Below are positions 1 to 9,090 of a DNA stretch of 64,000 bases, one piece after another; position 1 is the first letter of the stretch; each line of letters begins with the position of its first letter. Both the position numbers and the translations under genes were made by a program. This stretch comes from CAZIRF01 sp964541755 (GTDB lineage Bacteria > Spirochaetota > Spirochaetia > Treponematales > Breznakiellaceae), in the NCBI GenBank assembly GCA_964541755.1, contig CAZIRF010000009.1, forward strand, positions 1 through 64,000. Direction: 5' to 3'. The notes beneath the pieces were generated by a model. It was not told the origin of the DNA, did not search any database, and was given only the letters and a program-made list of their open reading frames with translations.

Positions 1-1029
1 CCGCGTGGACTGCCTGCCCTGCGCGAATCCATTGCCGCCCTCTATGCAAAACGCGGCCTCGAGGTCTCTGCAGATCAAGTCCTTGTGACGAGCGGTTCCC
101 AGCAGGCCCTCGCCCTTATCGCGCAGGCGGCGGCGGAATCCTCATCCCCCGTTATCCTCGAAACCCCCTGTTACAGCGGCGTCACCAATGCCTTTGCCGC
201 CTTCGCAAACCCCATCGAGACCCTCGTCCGGGGCGAAGACGGTCCTGCGATATCCGCCCTCCCGGCCAGTCTCGATACAGAAGGCGCCGTTTTTTACTAT
301 TGTCCCTATCTTCACAACCCGACGGGTACCAATATCTCCGGCGAAAAGCAGAGCGCCCTCGCGTCCTGGGCCCGGCGCCGCCATGCCCTCCTCGTCGCCG
401 ATGAGGTCTTTCGCGACCTCTGCTTCCCCGACGACGAGGCCCTCCCGCCATCCATACTCGCCGAAGCCGGGAGCGAGCGCAGCGCCCTCGTCGCCTCACT
501 CTCCAAGAGTTTCATAAGCGGGCTTCGCGTGGGCTGGCTCGTGAGTTCCGCAGAACGCATTGACGCCCTCGCGACCCTCAAGAAGGCCATGGACCTCTCC
601 TGTCCGCCCCTCATGCAGGGGATCGCCCGGGCCTTCCTCGACGAGGAAGAGGGCTACGCCGCCCACCGCCAGCGGGCCCGCGAACACTACCGCCTGCGCC
701 GCGACGCCCTCCTCGCCGCCCTGGAAGAGTACATGCCCGATTGCATCACCTGGACCGTCCCCGATGGCGGTTTCCAACTCCAGGTATCCCTGCCGCGCGG
801 CTACTCGAGCGTCGAACTCCTCCTGCGCGCGAGCGAACGCGGTGTCGCCTTCCTCCCCGGCCCCCTGCAGGACCTCAACAAACGCTTTGTGAATACCCTG
901 CGCCTCTGCTACGGCTCTCTTTCCCCCGACGAAATAGCCGAGGGCATCCGCCGCCTGGCCCTGGCCTGCGAGGAGTACCTGTACGACAGCGGCCGGGACA
1001 GCGGCCTCGCAGGTCTGGGAGATTATTGA
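1..1029 (+). CDS. MocR/PdxR-type aminotransferase-fold regulator or class I aminotransferase, 5' end outside window
   Basis: The frame is open from base 1, so the gene starts upstream of the window; 342 residues are visible. The start of the window reads as a fold-type I aminotransferase segment (PRGLPALRESIA, then ADQVLVTSGSQQAL), followed by NPTG, the PLP aspartate region (ADEVFRDL) and the Schiff-base lysine region (SLSKSFISGLRVGW). These are typical of the C-terminal domain of MocR regulators (GntR-type winged helix plus aminotransferase domain). MocR proteins such as PdxR respond to PLP and control pdxST in several bacteria, and pdxS/pdxT lie 335 bp downstream on the same strand, so a PdxR role is a reasonable inference. 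The DNA-binding domain is not in the window; a plain aminotransferase remains possible. Confidence 0.8.
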   Translation, partial: PRGLPALRESIAALYAKRGLEVSADQVLVTSGSQQALALIAQAAAESSSPVILETPCYSGVTNAFAAFANPIETLVRGEDGPAISALPASLDTEGAVFYYCPYLHNPTGTNISGEKQSALASWARRRHALLVADEVFRDLCFPDDEALPPSILAEAGSERSALVASLSKSFISGLRVGWLVSSAERIDALATLKKAMDLSCPPLMQGIARAFLDEEEGYAAHRQRAREHYRLRRDALLAALEEYMPDCITWTVPDGGFQLQVSLPRGYSSVELLLRASERGVAFLPGPLQDLNKRFVNTLRLCYGSLSPDEIAEGIRRLALACEEYLYDSGRDSGLAGLGDY

Positions 1030-1262
1030 TCAAGTTTCAAAAACCGGCAGTTTTTGAAACTTGATCTTGGAGGAATGAATGGAAAATCGAGGCTTTTTCA
1101 AAACTTGGTGAGTTTTGAAAAAGCAACCATGAATGTATGATGGCGATTAAATCACATATCTTTATATAATATGGATATGTGATTTAATCGCCTAAGAGGC
1201 AATTTAGAAATGACCGATTTTTGAAATTGCCTCAATCAATAATGATTTTCCATTCATTCCTC
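1028..1262. repeat. Nested palindrome cluster: one hairpin plus three hairpins enclosed by a 19-bp outer stem
   Basis: Hairpin A: 1028-1044 pairs perfectly with 1050-1066 (17 bp, 5-nt loop) and begins inside the stop codon of the upstream gene. Outer stem: 1070-1088 pairs perfectly with 1244-1262 (19 bp). Inside it lie hairpin B (1092-1105 with 1111-1124, 14 bp, perfect), hairpin C (1142-1160 with 1174-1192, 19 bp, perfect, AT-rich loop) and hairpin D (1196-1211 with 1218-1233, about 16 bp with a G.U pair and a mismatch). The array can fold as a four-way junction in RNA or as stacked cruciforms in DNA. It is far more AT-rich than its surroundings and has no protein-coding character. It could be a structured leader or ncRNA of pdxST, or a mobile repeat. 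Confidence 0.85.
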
Positions 1263-1283
1263 ATAAAATTCATTTGAAGCGGC

Positions 1284-1303
1284 GCGGTGCCTGACGGCAC
1301 TGC
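1284..1303 (+). promoter_or_regulatory. Small hairpin upstream of pdxS
   Basis: GCGGTGCC (1284-1291) pairs with GGCACTGC (1296-1303) around a TGAC loop, allowing one wobble pair. It lies 60 bp before the pdxS start, where a MocR operator or leader structure could sit. The role is not shown by the sequence. Confidence 0.3.
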
Positions 1304-1363
1304 AGCTATTTGAACAGCTTTCGATGGTTATGGTGCCATTTACTGGCGCAAAGGAGCAGTTAT

Positions 1364-2248
1364 ATGGAACAATCCGATCGTTTTGCCGTAAAGGTTGGTC
1401 TCGCCGAGATGCTCAAGGGCGGGGTTATCATGGATGTGACCAATGCAGAACAGGCCAAGATAGCCGAAGACTCAGGGGCCGCCGCCGTCATGGCCCTTGA
1501 GCGCATCCCCAGCGACATCCGCAAGGACGGGGGCGTGGCCCGGATGAGCGACCCCGCCATGATCGCCGCAATCCAGAAGGCGGTCTCCATCCCGGTCATG
1601 GCCAAGTGCCGCATTGGCCACATTGCCGAGGCCCGCATCCTCCAGGCCATGGATATCGACTTTATCGACGAGAGCGAGGTCCTTACCCCGGCCGACGAGG
1701 CCTTCCACATCGACAAGCACGCCTTTACCTCCCCCTTTGTCTGCGGCTGCCGCAATCTGGGCGAGGCCCTGCGCCGCATTGGCGAGGGGGCGGCCATGAT
1801 TCGCACCAAGGGCGAGGCGGGGACCGGCAACGTGGTCGAGGCCGTGCGCCACATGCGCACCCTTATGGCCGATATCCGCCGGGTTCAGCACATGGACAGT
1901 GCCGAACTGATGGCTGCTGCCAAGGATTTGGGCGCCCCCTACGAGCTCCTCCTGGAGGTACGGCGTTTGGGCAAACTGCCCGTCCCCAACTTCGCCGCGG
2001 GCGGGGTTGCCACCCCGGCGGACGCAGCCCTCATGATGGAGCTGGGGGCCGAATCCGTCTTTGTGGGATCGGGGATCTTTGCCGCGAACGATCCGGAGCG
2101 CCGGGCGAAAGCCATTGTGCGGGCCGTGACCCACTGGAAGGATCCGGCGGTCCTCCTTGAGCTCTCGACCGGGCTTGGGACTGCGATGGGCGGCATCGAC
2201 GTGCGCAGCCTGGACGAGGCCCAGCGCCTCGCCCTGCGCGGCTGGTAA
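1364..2248 (+). CDS. pdxS: Pyridoxal 5'-phosphate synthase, lyase subunit PdxS
   Basis: PdxS joins ribose 5-phosphate, glyceraldehyde 3-phosphate and ammonia to make PLP (DXP-independent vitamin B6 route) in the cytoplasm. The 294-residue length is normal. Visible family motifs are VKVGLAEMLKGGVIMDV with the active-site aspartate, PVMAKCRIGH with the substrate-binding lysine, and IRTKGEAGTG with the second lysine. The ATG at 1364 is chosen because AAGGAG lies 7 nt upstream and because an upstream in-frame start at 1310 would add 18 residues absent from the family. pdxT follows 10 bp downstream, so the two are surely cotranscribed. Confidence 0.97.
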   Translation: MEQSDRFAVKVGLAEMLKGGVIMDVTNAEQAKIAEDSGAAAVMALERIPSDIRKDGGVARMSDPAMIAAIQKAVSIPVMAKCRIGHIAEARILQAMDIDFIDESEVLTPADEAFHIDKHAFTSPFVCGCRNLGEALRRIGEGAAMIRTKGEAGTGNVVEAVRHMRTLMADIRRVQHMDSAELMAAAKDLGAPYELLLEVRRLGKLPVPNFAAGGVATPADAALMMELGAESVFVGSGIFAANDPERRAKAIVRAVTHWKDPAVLLELSTGLGTAMGGIDVRSLDEAQRLALRGW

Positions 2249-2258
2249 GGGGCTGCCG

Positions 2259-2903
2259 GTGGCCGGCGATCGCCCGCTTCGAGTGGGGGTTCTCGCCCTT
2301 CAAGGGGGGTATGCGGCCCACATTGCCGTTCTCGAGGGGCTCGGGGCCCGAGCCGTCGAGTTGCGCCATGAGCGCGCGCTCGCCGGCTGTGACGCCCTCG
2401 TCATTCCCGGGGGCGAGTCGACGACCATGACGCGCTTGCTCGATGATGCAGGGCCCGGCTTTCGGACTGCGCTCGAGGCCTACTGTGCGAAAAAGCCGGT
2501 CATGGGGACCTGTGCCGGCCTCATCCTCCTCTCGCGGGATGCCGGCGATGTGCGGGTCAAACCCTTTGGCCTCCTGCCCATTACGGTTGAACGAAACGCC
2601 TATGGCCGGCAGAATGAATCCAGCGTGCGCATGCTCAAGCTCGATCCGGTGCTCGGGGGGGGCGGCGAGTATCGGGCTGTCTTCATACGCGCCCCGCGCA
2701 TTGTCGGGTGGGACGATGATGTCGCCATTCTGGCTCGCGAACCGGCGGGCCACACGGCAGACTATCAGCATGAGAGAAATGGGGCCCCCGTTCTCGTGCG
2801 CTACCGGCATATCCTGGGTCTCTCCTTTCACCCGGAGTTGACGCCGGAAGACTCCCGCATTCACGGCTATTTCCTCGCGATGTGCCGGGAAGGGTGGGGC
2901 TGA
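2259..2903 (+). CDS. pdxT: Pyridoxal 5'-phosphate synthase, glutaminase subunit PdxT
   Basis: PdxT is a class I glutamine amidotransferase that hydrolyses glutamine and passes ammonia to PdxS. Visible features are an N-terminal VGVLALQGGY strand, the oxyanion GGEST motif, the nucleophile-cysteine motif GTCAGLILL and the catalytic HPE triad end near the C terminus. The GTG at 2259 is preferred because it directly precedes the conserved N terminus and the AAGGGG overlapping the pdxS stop provides a ribosome site. At 214 residues it is slightly longer than usual, with a longer segment before the catalytic histidine. Confidence 0.95.
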   Translation: MAGDRPLRVGVLALQGGYAAHIAVLEGLGARAVELRHERALAGCDALVIPGGESTTMTRLLDDAGPGFRTALEAYCAKKPVMGTCAGLILLSRDAGDVRVKPFGLLPITVERNAYGRQNESSVRMLKLDPVLGGGGEYRAVFIRAPRIVGWDDDVAILAREPAGHTADYQHERNGAPVLVRYRHILGLSFHPELTPEDSRIHGYFLAMCREGWG

Positions 2904-2938
2904 TAGACCTTGAATGTCAAAGTGGATGCGTTGTGGGC

Positions 2939-4279
2939 TCAGTCCTTCGGCGAAACCGTGAAGAAGCCCATTTGCTCGTCGATCTGGCGCATATTGTGCG
3001 TTGTCTGTTCAAGGAGCTCGACGGCGTTTCGGGTGTGCGTGCTCACCGTATGCGCCTTGTCTGCAACCTCTGTGGTTGTCCCGTTTACCTGGGTAGTGAT
3101 ATCGAGGAGTTTGGCGACCTCCTCGATAATCATGCGGCTGCCGGTGAGCATTTCTGCGGAGCCGTTGTGGACATCGGCAGTTATGTCGTTCATGGCGTTG
3201 AGGGCGTGGAGTATCTGGGTACTGCCGCTGGACTGCTCTTCGATGGCGTGCTTTATCTCCTGCTCGAGTGTGTTGACGGTGTCCACCGATCGAATAATCG
3301 TCTCGAAGGAGCTGCCGGTTGCGCCGGTCATGGATACGGCCCGGTCTATGCTCTGCTTGAGGACCTTGAGGCTCTCCGATATCACCTTGGACTGCTGGTT
3401 CGAAACCTCTGCCAGTTTGCGGATTTCGTCTGCGACAACGGCGAAGCCGCGCCCCGAATCCCCCGCGTGTGCCGCTTCAATCGCGGCGTTCATGGCCAGG
3501 AGATTGGTCTGTGCGGCAATATTTTTGATAATGCTGTTGGCTTCGAAGACGCTGTCGGACTGTTTGCTCAAGGTGGTCACGTTGGATTTCAACTCCTCCA
3601 CTGTGCCGTTTCCCGACTGTATCGCCGTCTGCAGGTTTTCGAATTCGCGCGAACTGCGCTCGAGCGTCTGTGCGATGGACCGTATGTTTGCAATCATCTC
3701 TTCTATGGCCGATGAACTCTCGCTTACGCTGCGGGTTTGATCGTTGACCTTTTTGTCCTGGTTTTCTATGGTGCGCGCAATTTGCTGGATGGTGGCGCTA
3801 ACCTCGTTGACAATGGCCGATTGGCTGGTGATCGATTCCTGTACCGCCGCCGAATGAAGATCGATATCATTGGCTGATATATCTGTCGCCTCCATGGCCT
3901 GCCCCAAGTCCGAAACATGGGAGACAGTCGCCTCGACACTCCTTTGAATCCCCCGCACAATCGCGGAGAGTTTCGTGAGTACTTCATTGAAGGCCTTCGA
4001 GGAGTCTCCCAGCTCGTCATTTGCCAGACAGGGTATGCGCACTAGGAGGCTTCCGGCCTTGAGGGCCTCCGCCCCGGCCCGGAGGGTTTCTGCCGATTTT
4101 TTCATGGAGCGGGCAAAGATAAAGGAAATGACGAGGGTATCGATTACACCAAGAAAACTGATAATCCCCATGTTGAGCATGGTTTCGCGCAGGGAGAGAT
4201 CGTAGTTGATGCTTATCATGAGCGCGGCCATGTTGTTGAGTATGAGGGTGGAGATGATAATGAGACATACGGCGAGCAT
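2939..4279 (-). CDS. Methyl-accepting chemotaxis protein, probably 5'-truncated
   Basis: The protein has two membrane segments (about residues 3-25 and 36-58) with only a very short loop between, a HAMP-like region (about 60-115) and a cytoplasmic signalling domain. The signalling tip motif NLLAMNAAIEAAHAG is intact, so CheA/CheW coupling should be possible. The visible start has no good ribosome site. The same frame stays open for a further 40 codons beyond the ATG (to the stop at 4400-4402), reading plausible protein (GRHFRLTLNTK just before the ATG), but this runs into the oppositely oriented lipoprotein-like gene. I infer the sensor or first membrane helices were lost at a junction near 4300-4330. 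Domain function is certain; completeness is doubtful. Confidence 0.85.
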   Translation of the reverse strand: MLAVCLIIISTLILNNMAALMISINYDLSLRETMLNMGIISFLGVIDTLVISFIFARSMKKSAETLRAGAEALKAGSLLVRIPCLANDELGDSSKAFNEVLTKLSAIVRGIQRSVEATVSHVSDLGQAMEATDISANDIDLHSAAVQESITSQSAIVNEVSATIQQIARTIENQDKKVNDQTRSVSESSSAIEEMIANIRSIAQTLERSSREFENLQTAIQSGNGTVEELKSNVTTLSKQSDSVFEANSIIKNIAAQTNLLAMNAAIEAAHAGDSGRGFAVVADEIRKLAEVSNQQSKVISESLKVLKQSIDRAVSMTGATGSSFETIIRSVDTVNTLEQEIKHAIEEQSSGSTQILHALNAMNDITADVHNGSAEMLTGSRMIIEEVAKLLDITTQVNGTTTEVADKAHTVSTHTRNAVELLEQTTHNMRQIDEQMGFFTVSPKD

Positions 4280-4303
4280 TTTGGTGTTGAGCGTTAACCG
4301 AAA

Positions 4304-6253
4304 ATGTCTCCCTTTATCGAAGAGATGAAATCCAATTTGGCGGAAGATCGTGGGTCCGATGCCGAACGCGTCTTCATTGCTGCCGACAGCGTCAAAGTAT
4401 CACTGCTTAACGCATCAAATACCGTTGTTGCGACTGCCAACAGTAACGATTATATCGTTTCACTCAATGCGGCGCCCGGTGTTTACACGGTACGAGTCGA
4501 GGTTTTCAATGAGCAAAACAGCAGCACCGTACCCGTTGTCGTTGGTGAAAAGTTGGTTACTCTTGTTGGAGGTGAAGTTGCCCAGGTTATGGTCAACTGC
4601 CGTCCGTACAACGCCGCAACGCTCGACTACACGCCGCAGTCAGTAAGTTTGACTCCTTCGGAGTGGGAGGAGTACGACAACTCTTATGTATATGGGCAGG
4701 AAAAGTGGTTTTCCTTTGAAGCTTCATCGGATACGACTTGGTTGCGTATGATTCCCGCAGATGCGTCAAAACCCGGTTATGTTGTTACAATTTATGATGA
4801 TGACAGCAATATGATAGAAAGTTACAGCCCGATGTATTTGAGATGTCAAACAGAGTATATGATGTTTGATACCGTCGTAGACGAATCTTACCACGTTGGC
4901 TGCATTGCTGTGGATTCGTATTATGAAGGGGATCATACCGTTCCGGCCGGTGATTTCTCGATAGCCCTTCATCGGCCTCTTCTTTCTGTTGCAATCAGTG
5001 AGACCGATGATGTATGGTTAATTGAAAGTTTGGAAGAAGGGCCTTATTTGGTATATAAGGATGGTTTGGAGACTGCAGAAATCTCTGTTTCGTATGAGGA
5101 AGAAGGTTGTACAGCCAGTGTGAACGGGGGATCTGCAAGTGAATCAGTTTTGACGATAGACCTATCCAATGCAACCAATACAATTGAAATATCAACGATC
5201 ATTGACGGGTTTACCTATACAGAATCTTGGGTCCTTAAGACCCGTTCTGCCAGAGTACTCAATCCTTCGATCGAATTTACAAATATTTCGGTCCCTGTTG
5301 GAGCCAGAGACAAATCCTGGGTTTATATCCCGGTAACTCCCGATATCGAGTACGTTGTCGACGAACAGCTTCCGGATGTCTTTTACGCTAACGCCGTGCT
5401 GTATGACGACGGTATACCAAAGGACTCTATGCAAATGGCGTATTGGAATTCTTGGAATCCTGATATGTCTTGTACCGCAACAGGTTCTGCTCTCTTGGTA
5501 TCGCTTGGTCAAATGTTTTGGCAGGATCAGTTCGATGTGCCGCTGCGTGTACGGCCCTCAAATGCCAATAACAGTCCGTACCTCGAAGGTGTAAGCGGGC
5601 CCTTGGCCGTGTCTTATATGCAGACATTGATGTCAAGTATCGAAAATGAGTATCTGTATATTAGTGATGAAGATGGAGATACTGTTACCGCTTCCGCAGA
5701 ATGCACTTCTGCGCCGTCCGGCGTTGCCTTGGAAGATGTCGACTTTGGTGTGAATGTATCCGGGAGGAATCTTGCCTTGTCGTTCGATAGATACGCGCCG
5801 GCCGGTGAGTATCGCTTTACCCTTACCCTGGACGATGGACACGGCTACGACGGTACCGAAGGTTTGAATGATCCTTCCGTCGTCGAGATTCCGGTAGTGG
5901 TGACGCTTGAGGGTATTGAGCCCGTTGCAATCTTGGAGAGCGATGGTGATGGCGTGCCTATAGACACCTTGGTAACGGTAACGGGTTTTTTATCCAACGA
6001 TCCCGATATCCAGGCTGGCTCAATCGAATTTGAGCTCATCGAAAAGCCGCTTGATTCCGTTTCACTGCTTTCAACGCCATTATCGGAAGATTTCGAGACC
6101 TCGACAGTATGGACGGTTAGCTTTACGCCCGATCGGGGTGGGTACTACACGATTCAAATGTCATACATGCACGGCCAAGAAGCGTGTACGGTTTCCAAGC
6201 GTATATCGGTAGTAGATTCCGAACAGGGGGGCATCAATGTCACGATCGATTGA
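4304..6253 (+). pseudogene. Large surface/lipoprotein-like protein lacking its signal peptide (5'-truncated paralogue of the next gene)
   Basis: The 649-residue frame starts abruptly, with an in-frame stop three codons upstream and no signal peptide or ribosome site. From about residue 20 it parallels the downstream lipoprotein: KWFSFEASSDTTW against YWFSFEATEETTTF, and similar blocks around VVTIYDDD and the AGDFSIAL strand. The downstream copy carries a lipoprotein signal plus about 70 residues before this point, so this copy has lost its 5' end. The C-terminal 250 residues are beta-rich with a PKD/cadherin-like ending (YTIQMSY). The function is unknown. The truncation point faces the truncated chemotaxis receptor, suggesting a single deletion or rearrangement, or an assembly join. 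Confidence 0.7.
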
Positions 6254-7685
6254 TTTTGTGCGGCGGGGTCTGTCCCTGTTCGCTGTTTTTTGTGTTGTCG
6301 TTGGGGTTGCCGTCTCCTGTACCCAAGACCTGGGTCTGGAGCCAGGCGAAATTGATACCCGGCCGGCATCCCTGCCCGCGGGGAAGGGGGGCTTTTCGCT
6401 CTCCATCAATCCGCTGTCGGCTCCGCTCCAGGAGCTCCTTGCCGGAACGAGGGCAGATACCCAAACCCCCTCGTCCCGCGCATACCTGATTGCAGAGGAG
6501 TATACGGCGACCCTCTATGCCGCCGACGGGACTGTGCTCAATACCCTGGAGGTGGACAACCTTGACAATGCAATGACTAATGGGCTTATGTCCGCTTCCT
6601 TTGTCGCCGATCTTGGCACTTATTATGTCGGGGTAGATATTTTCAACTCGTTCATGTCTGCCACCGATCCTGTCCTTCACGGGGAATCAGCGCCATTCAC
6701 GGTAACGGCTGCTCAAACGAGCGCGGTGGCCGTTACCTGTCTTCCCGTCGCGGCGTACACACGTTCTCTCGATTATGAGCCTGTAATCTGTGATGATGAC
6801 CCATTTGTTATAAATCAAGATGAATTTAGCGTTAAAATGGGTACAGAATATTGGTTTTCCTTCGAAGCGACCGAAGAGACCACGACATTTGTACTGGCTA
6901 CAGAAACCTATGGCGCGTATGTCATTACGGGCATATTTGATGAAACCGGTAAGCACATAGATGCATTCAATACGCAAGACCCAAGGAATACGTACCTCTT
7001 TGATACTGATACTGTCGTGGGAAAACGCTATTACGTTGGCGCAATAAGTGCGGCTGTAACGATGGGTGAAATTAGCCTACCCTCTTCGGACTTCACCTTG
7101 GCGCTTAAAAAGATGCTCTACACGGATGTCAGCTTGAGCGATTCTTCTGCTTCGGTATATTCCCTGCCCACCACGGGAGAAGAATACCGTTTCGCTTTTG
7201 CCCCATCAGCGACTGCAGAGATGACTTTTACCTTGAAACCAGGGGTGTCCATCTTATGGAATGGGGCGGCCGTCACCGGATCCACCGTAAGCATCGCCGG
7301 TCCCGGTGAAATTATTCTTACGGATGGCACCAACACCCAAAAAATCCCGGTCATGGTAACGTATCCGAGCGAGCTCTCACTTGGTATTACTTGGACTACG
7401 GTGTCGTTACAAGAAAATGAGACCTCTTTCTTCGTATTCCCCGTGAGTGCAGGCCTTTCATATACGCTCGCATGGGAGACGTACGATTTTGGGAATTGGT
7501 ACCTGAGTGCAAGGCATATGGCGACTGATCAAGCAATCATGCCGCCTGTACAGCCTTATAATGGCAGTGGTTCAGAAGTTTTGTCACCGAGCGAAGATGG
7601 ATACATTCTGGTGGAGGTAGATTTGATGTCCTATTATTCCTCCGGTTTCTGTAGTCTCAATCTTCGGGTGATTGAAACGCTTTAA
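6237..7685 (+). CDS. Predicted outer-surface lipoprotein, paralogue of the preceding gene
   Basis: 482 residues with a type II signal peptide: basic MSRSIDFVRR, a hydrophobic stretch and the lipobox VAVSC near residue 28. The remainder is beta-rich, threonine- and aspartate-rich, and exported. It shares the FSFEA block and downstream strands with the preceding truncated gene, overlapping its end by 17 bp; a GGGGGG ribosome site precedes the ATG. No catalytic motif is recognised. GC content is lower than in the metabolic genes nearby, as is common for surface proteins. The gene ends at a strong terminator 40 bp downstream. Confidence 0.8.
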   Translation: MSRSIDFVRRGLSLFAVFCVVVGVAVSCTQDLGLEPGEIDTRPASLPAGKGGFSLSINPLSAPLQELLAGTRADTQTPSSRAYLIAEEYTATLYAADGTVLNTLEVDNLDNAMTNGLMSASFVADLGTYYVGVDIFNSFMSATDPVLHGESAPFTVTAAQTSAVAVTCLPVAAYTRSLDYEPVICDDDPFVINQDEFSVKMGTEYWFSFEATEETTTFVLATETYGAYVITGIFDETGKHIDAFNTQDPRNTYLFDTDTVVGKRYYVGAISAAVTMGEISLPSSDFTLALKKMLYTDVSLSDSSASVYSLPTTGEEYRFAFAPSATAEMTFTLKPGVSILWNGAAVTGSTVSIAGPGEIILTDGTNTQKIPVMVTYPSELSLGITWTTVSLQENETSFFVFPVSAGLSYTLAWETYDFGNWYLSARHMATDQAIMPPVQPYNGSGSEVLSPSEDGYILVEVDLMSYYSSGFCSLNLRVIETL

Positions 7686-7725
7686 CGGAATTATACATCG
7701 CTATTCAGGCTTTTTGTTTTCATAC

Positions 7726-7755
7726 CCCCGGTCCGTGTCAGGGCCGGGGTTTTTT
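7726..7755 (+). terminator. Rho-independent terminator of the lipoprotein gene
   Basis: A 9-bp stem (7726-7734 with 7741-7749, one wobble pair), a GTGTCA loop, then six T residues. Confidence 0.9.
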
Positions 7756-7781
7756 AAAGTTGCTACAAAAATTCCACAGAT

Positions 7782-7812
7782 AAAAAAAAGCTCATCCCCA
7801 AAGGGGATGAGC
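7782..7812 (-). terminator. Rho-independent terminator of tRNA-Asn
   Basis: On the minus strand a perfect 10-bp stem (GCTCATCCCC with its complement, 3-nt loop) is followed by an eight-base T run, starting about 5 nt after the tRNA 3' end. Confidence 0.92.
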
Positions 7813-7816
7813 CAAG

Positions 7817-7889
7817 CTCCGCGGCAGTGATTCGAACACTGGACCCAGTGGTTAACAGCCACTTGCTCTGCCAACTGAGCTACCGCGGA
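7817..7889 (-). tRNA. tRNA-Asn (GTT anticodon)
   Basis: 73 nt with a 7-bp acceptor stem (TCCGCGG with CCGCGGA), a D arm containing TAGCTCAGTTGGCAGAGC, the anticodon loop CTGTTAA (anticodon GTT, Asn), a T arm with GTTCGAATC and discriminator G. The CCA end is not encoded. It is flanked by a consensus promoter and a strong terminator, so it is a monocistronic tRNA transcript. Confidence 0.97.
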
Positions 7890-7919
7890 ATGTTTCGGCT
7901 GTGTGCCGCAACGTGGTGC

Positions 7920-7948
7920 ACTATACCCAAGTGGCAAAAAAATGTCAA
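7920..7948 (-). promoter_or_regulatory. Sigma-70-type promoter of tRNA-Asn
   Basis: TTGACA (7943-7948) and TATAGT (7920-7925) with 17-bp spacing on the minus strand. The bases following the -10 (GTGCACCA) are also found after the -10 of the fusA promoter. Confidence 0.92.
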
Positions 7949-8019
7949 TCGGGGGCGTACTTCAAGATGGACTTTTCCGCTTTCGGGCAAGATGATGCGG
8001 GTGGAACTATCAGCCTTGA

Positions 8020-8038
8020 AATGCAAATGACTTGCATT
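8020..8038. promoter_or_regulatory. Candidate Zur operator upstream of znuA
   Basis: The inverted repeat AATGCAA (8020-8026) and TTGCATT (8032-8038) with a 5-bp centre lies 56 bp upstream of znuA, in the region where a zinc-responsive Fur-family repressor would act. A Fur-family gene closes the operon. The size fits Fur/Zur boxes in general, but the exact sequence recognised in this group is not known to me. Confidence 0.6.
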
Positions 8039-8093
8039 ATTTGATGTGGCTTCGTATATTGGGGTATGCTGCGTTGTGTGGCGGGAGGTTTTC

Positions 8094-9089
8094 GTGAAAA
8101 GACCAAGATTTTACATACTGATAGCGCTGGCCGCGCTCCTCGGGGCGTTTGCGGGCCTTGCCGGCTGTGCGCGGGCCAAACCGGCGGCGGGGGGCGACAA
8201 GCTCCTCGTGGCGGTGAGCATTTTACCGCAAAAGTTCTTTGTCGAACGCATCGCGGGCGAGCGGGTAGAGGTGCTGGTTGTCGTGGGCGAGGGGCAGAGT
8301 CCCCATAGCTACGAGCCCAGTCCGCGCCAGTTGGAACGGCTCTCCCGCGCGGCCTTTTGGCTCCTCTCCGGTACCGACTTCGAGCAGAGCCTCGAACCCA
8401 AGTTGCGGAACCTCTATCCCCAACTGTCCATTGTCGACGGGACGGCGGGTGTGACCTTCCGGGTACTCGATGCCCACAGCCACGGCGATGAAGACCACGA
8501 CGAAGAGGGCCATGCCGAAGATGGGCACGCGGATGATGAGCATGCGGATGATGAGCATGCCGATGATGAGGCGGATCAGGCCCCCGGAGAACTCGAACTC
8601 GATCGCCATACCTGGTTGGGGCGCGAACCGGCCAAGATCATGGCCGGCCATATTCTCGCTGCCCTGGAACGGACAGATCCCGCCCATACCGATGAATACC
8701 GGGCGCGCCATGCGGCCCTGATCGCGGAAATCGACGGGCGCTTCGATGAACTTGCAGACCTGCTCGCGCCCATGGCCGGGCAGAAGGTCCTGGTTTTTCA
8801 TCCGGCCTTCGGCTATTTCCTCGATGAATTCGGCCTTGTGCAGGTGGCCGTCGAGACTGGTGGTAAGGAGCCCACACCGAAGGCCCTCGCGACACTGGTG
8901 AACGAGGCCCGGGAGGAGGGGGCGCGCGCCATCTTTGTGCAGGCCCAGTTCCCCGTTGAGTCGGCCCGTTCGATTGCCGCGAGTCTGGGGGCGGAAGTCT
9001 TGCCCCTCGACCCCCTCGCCGCCGACTGGCTTGATAATATCCGCGTGATGGGTGAGACTCTGGTAAAAGCAGCCGGGGGAAGGCGATAG
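8094..9089 (+). CDS. znuA: Zinc ABC transporter substrate-binding lipoprotein ZnuA
   Basis: It captures zinc (possibly manganese) in the periplasm for the ZnuBC transporter. The GTG at 8094 is chosen because GGGAGG lies a few bases upstream and because it places a lipoprotein signal (basic KRPR, hydrophobic core, lipobox LAGC) at the N terminus. The cluster A-I fold is indicated by VSILPQKFFVERI, SPHSYEPSPRQLE and VFHPAFGYFLDEFG. A charged histidine/aspartate/glutamate loop near residues 125-160, with repeats of the ADDEH type, is the usual zinc-chaperone loop of ZnuA proteins and is built of short DNA repeats that could vary in number. The mature protein is about 310 residues. Confidence 0.94.
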   Translation: MKRPRFYILIALAALLGAFAGLAGCARAKPAAGGDKLLVAVSILPQKFFVERIAGERVEVLVVVGEGQSPHSYEPSPRQLERLSRAAFWLLSGTDFEQSLEPKLRNLYPQLSIVDGTAGVTFRVLDAHSHGDEDHDEEGHAEDGHADDEHADDEHADDEADQAPGELELDRHTWLGREPAKIMAGHILAALERTDPAHTDEYRARHAALIAEIDGRFDELADLLAPMAGQKVLVFHPAFGYFLDEFGLVQVAVETGGKEPTPKALATLVNEAREEGARAIFVQAQFPVESARSIAASLGAEVLPLDPLAADWLDNIRVMGETLVKAAGGRR

Positions 9090-9090
9090 C

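Noticed and set aside
4304..4400. Potassium-transporter-like wording (HFRLTLNTK) upstream of the chemotaxis receptor
   Set aside because: The resemblance covers under 15 residues and is followed at once by receptor helices and HAMP; too short to support a transporter.
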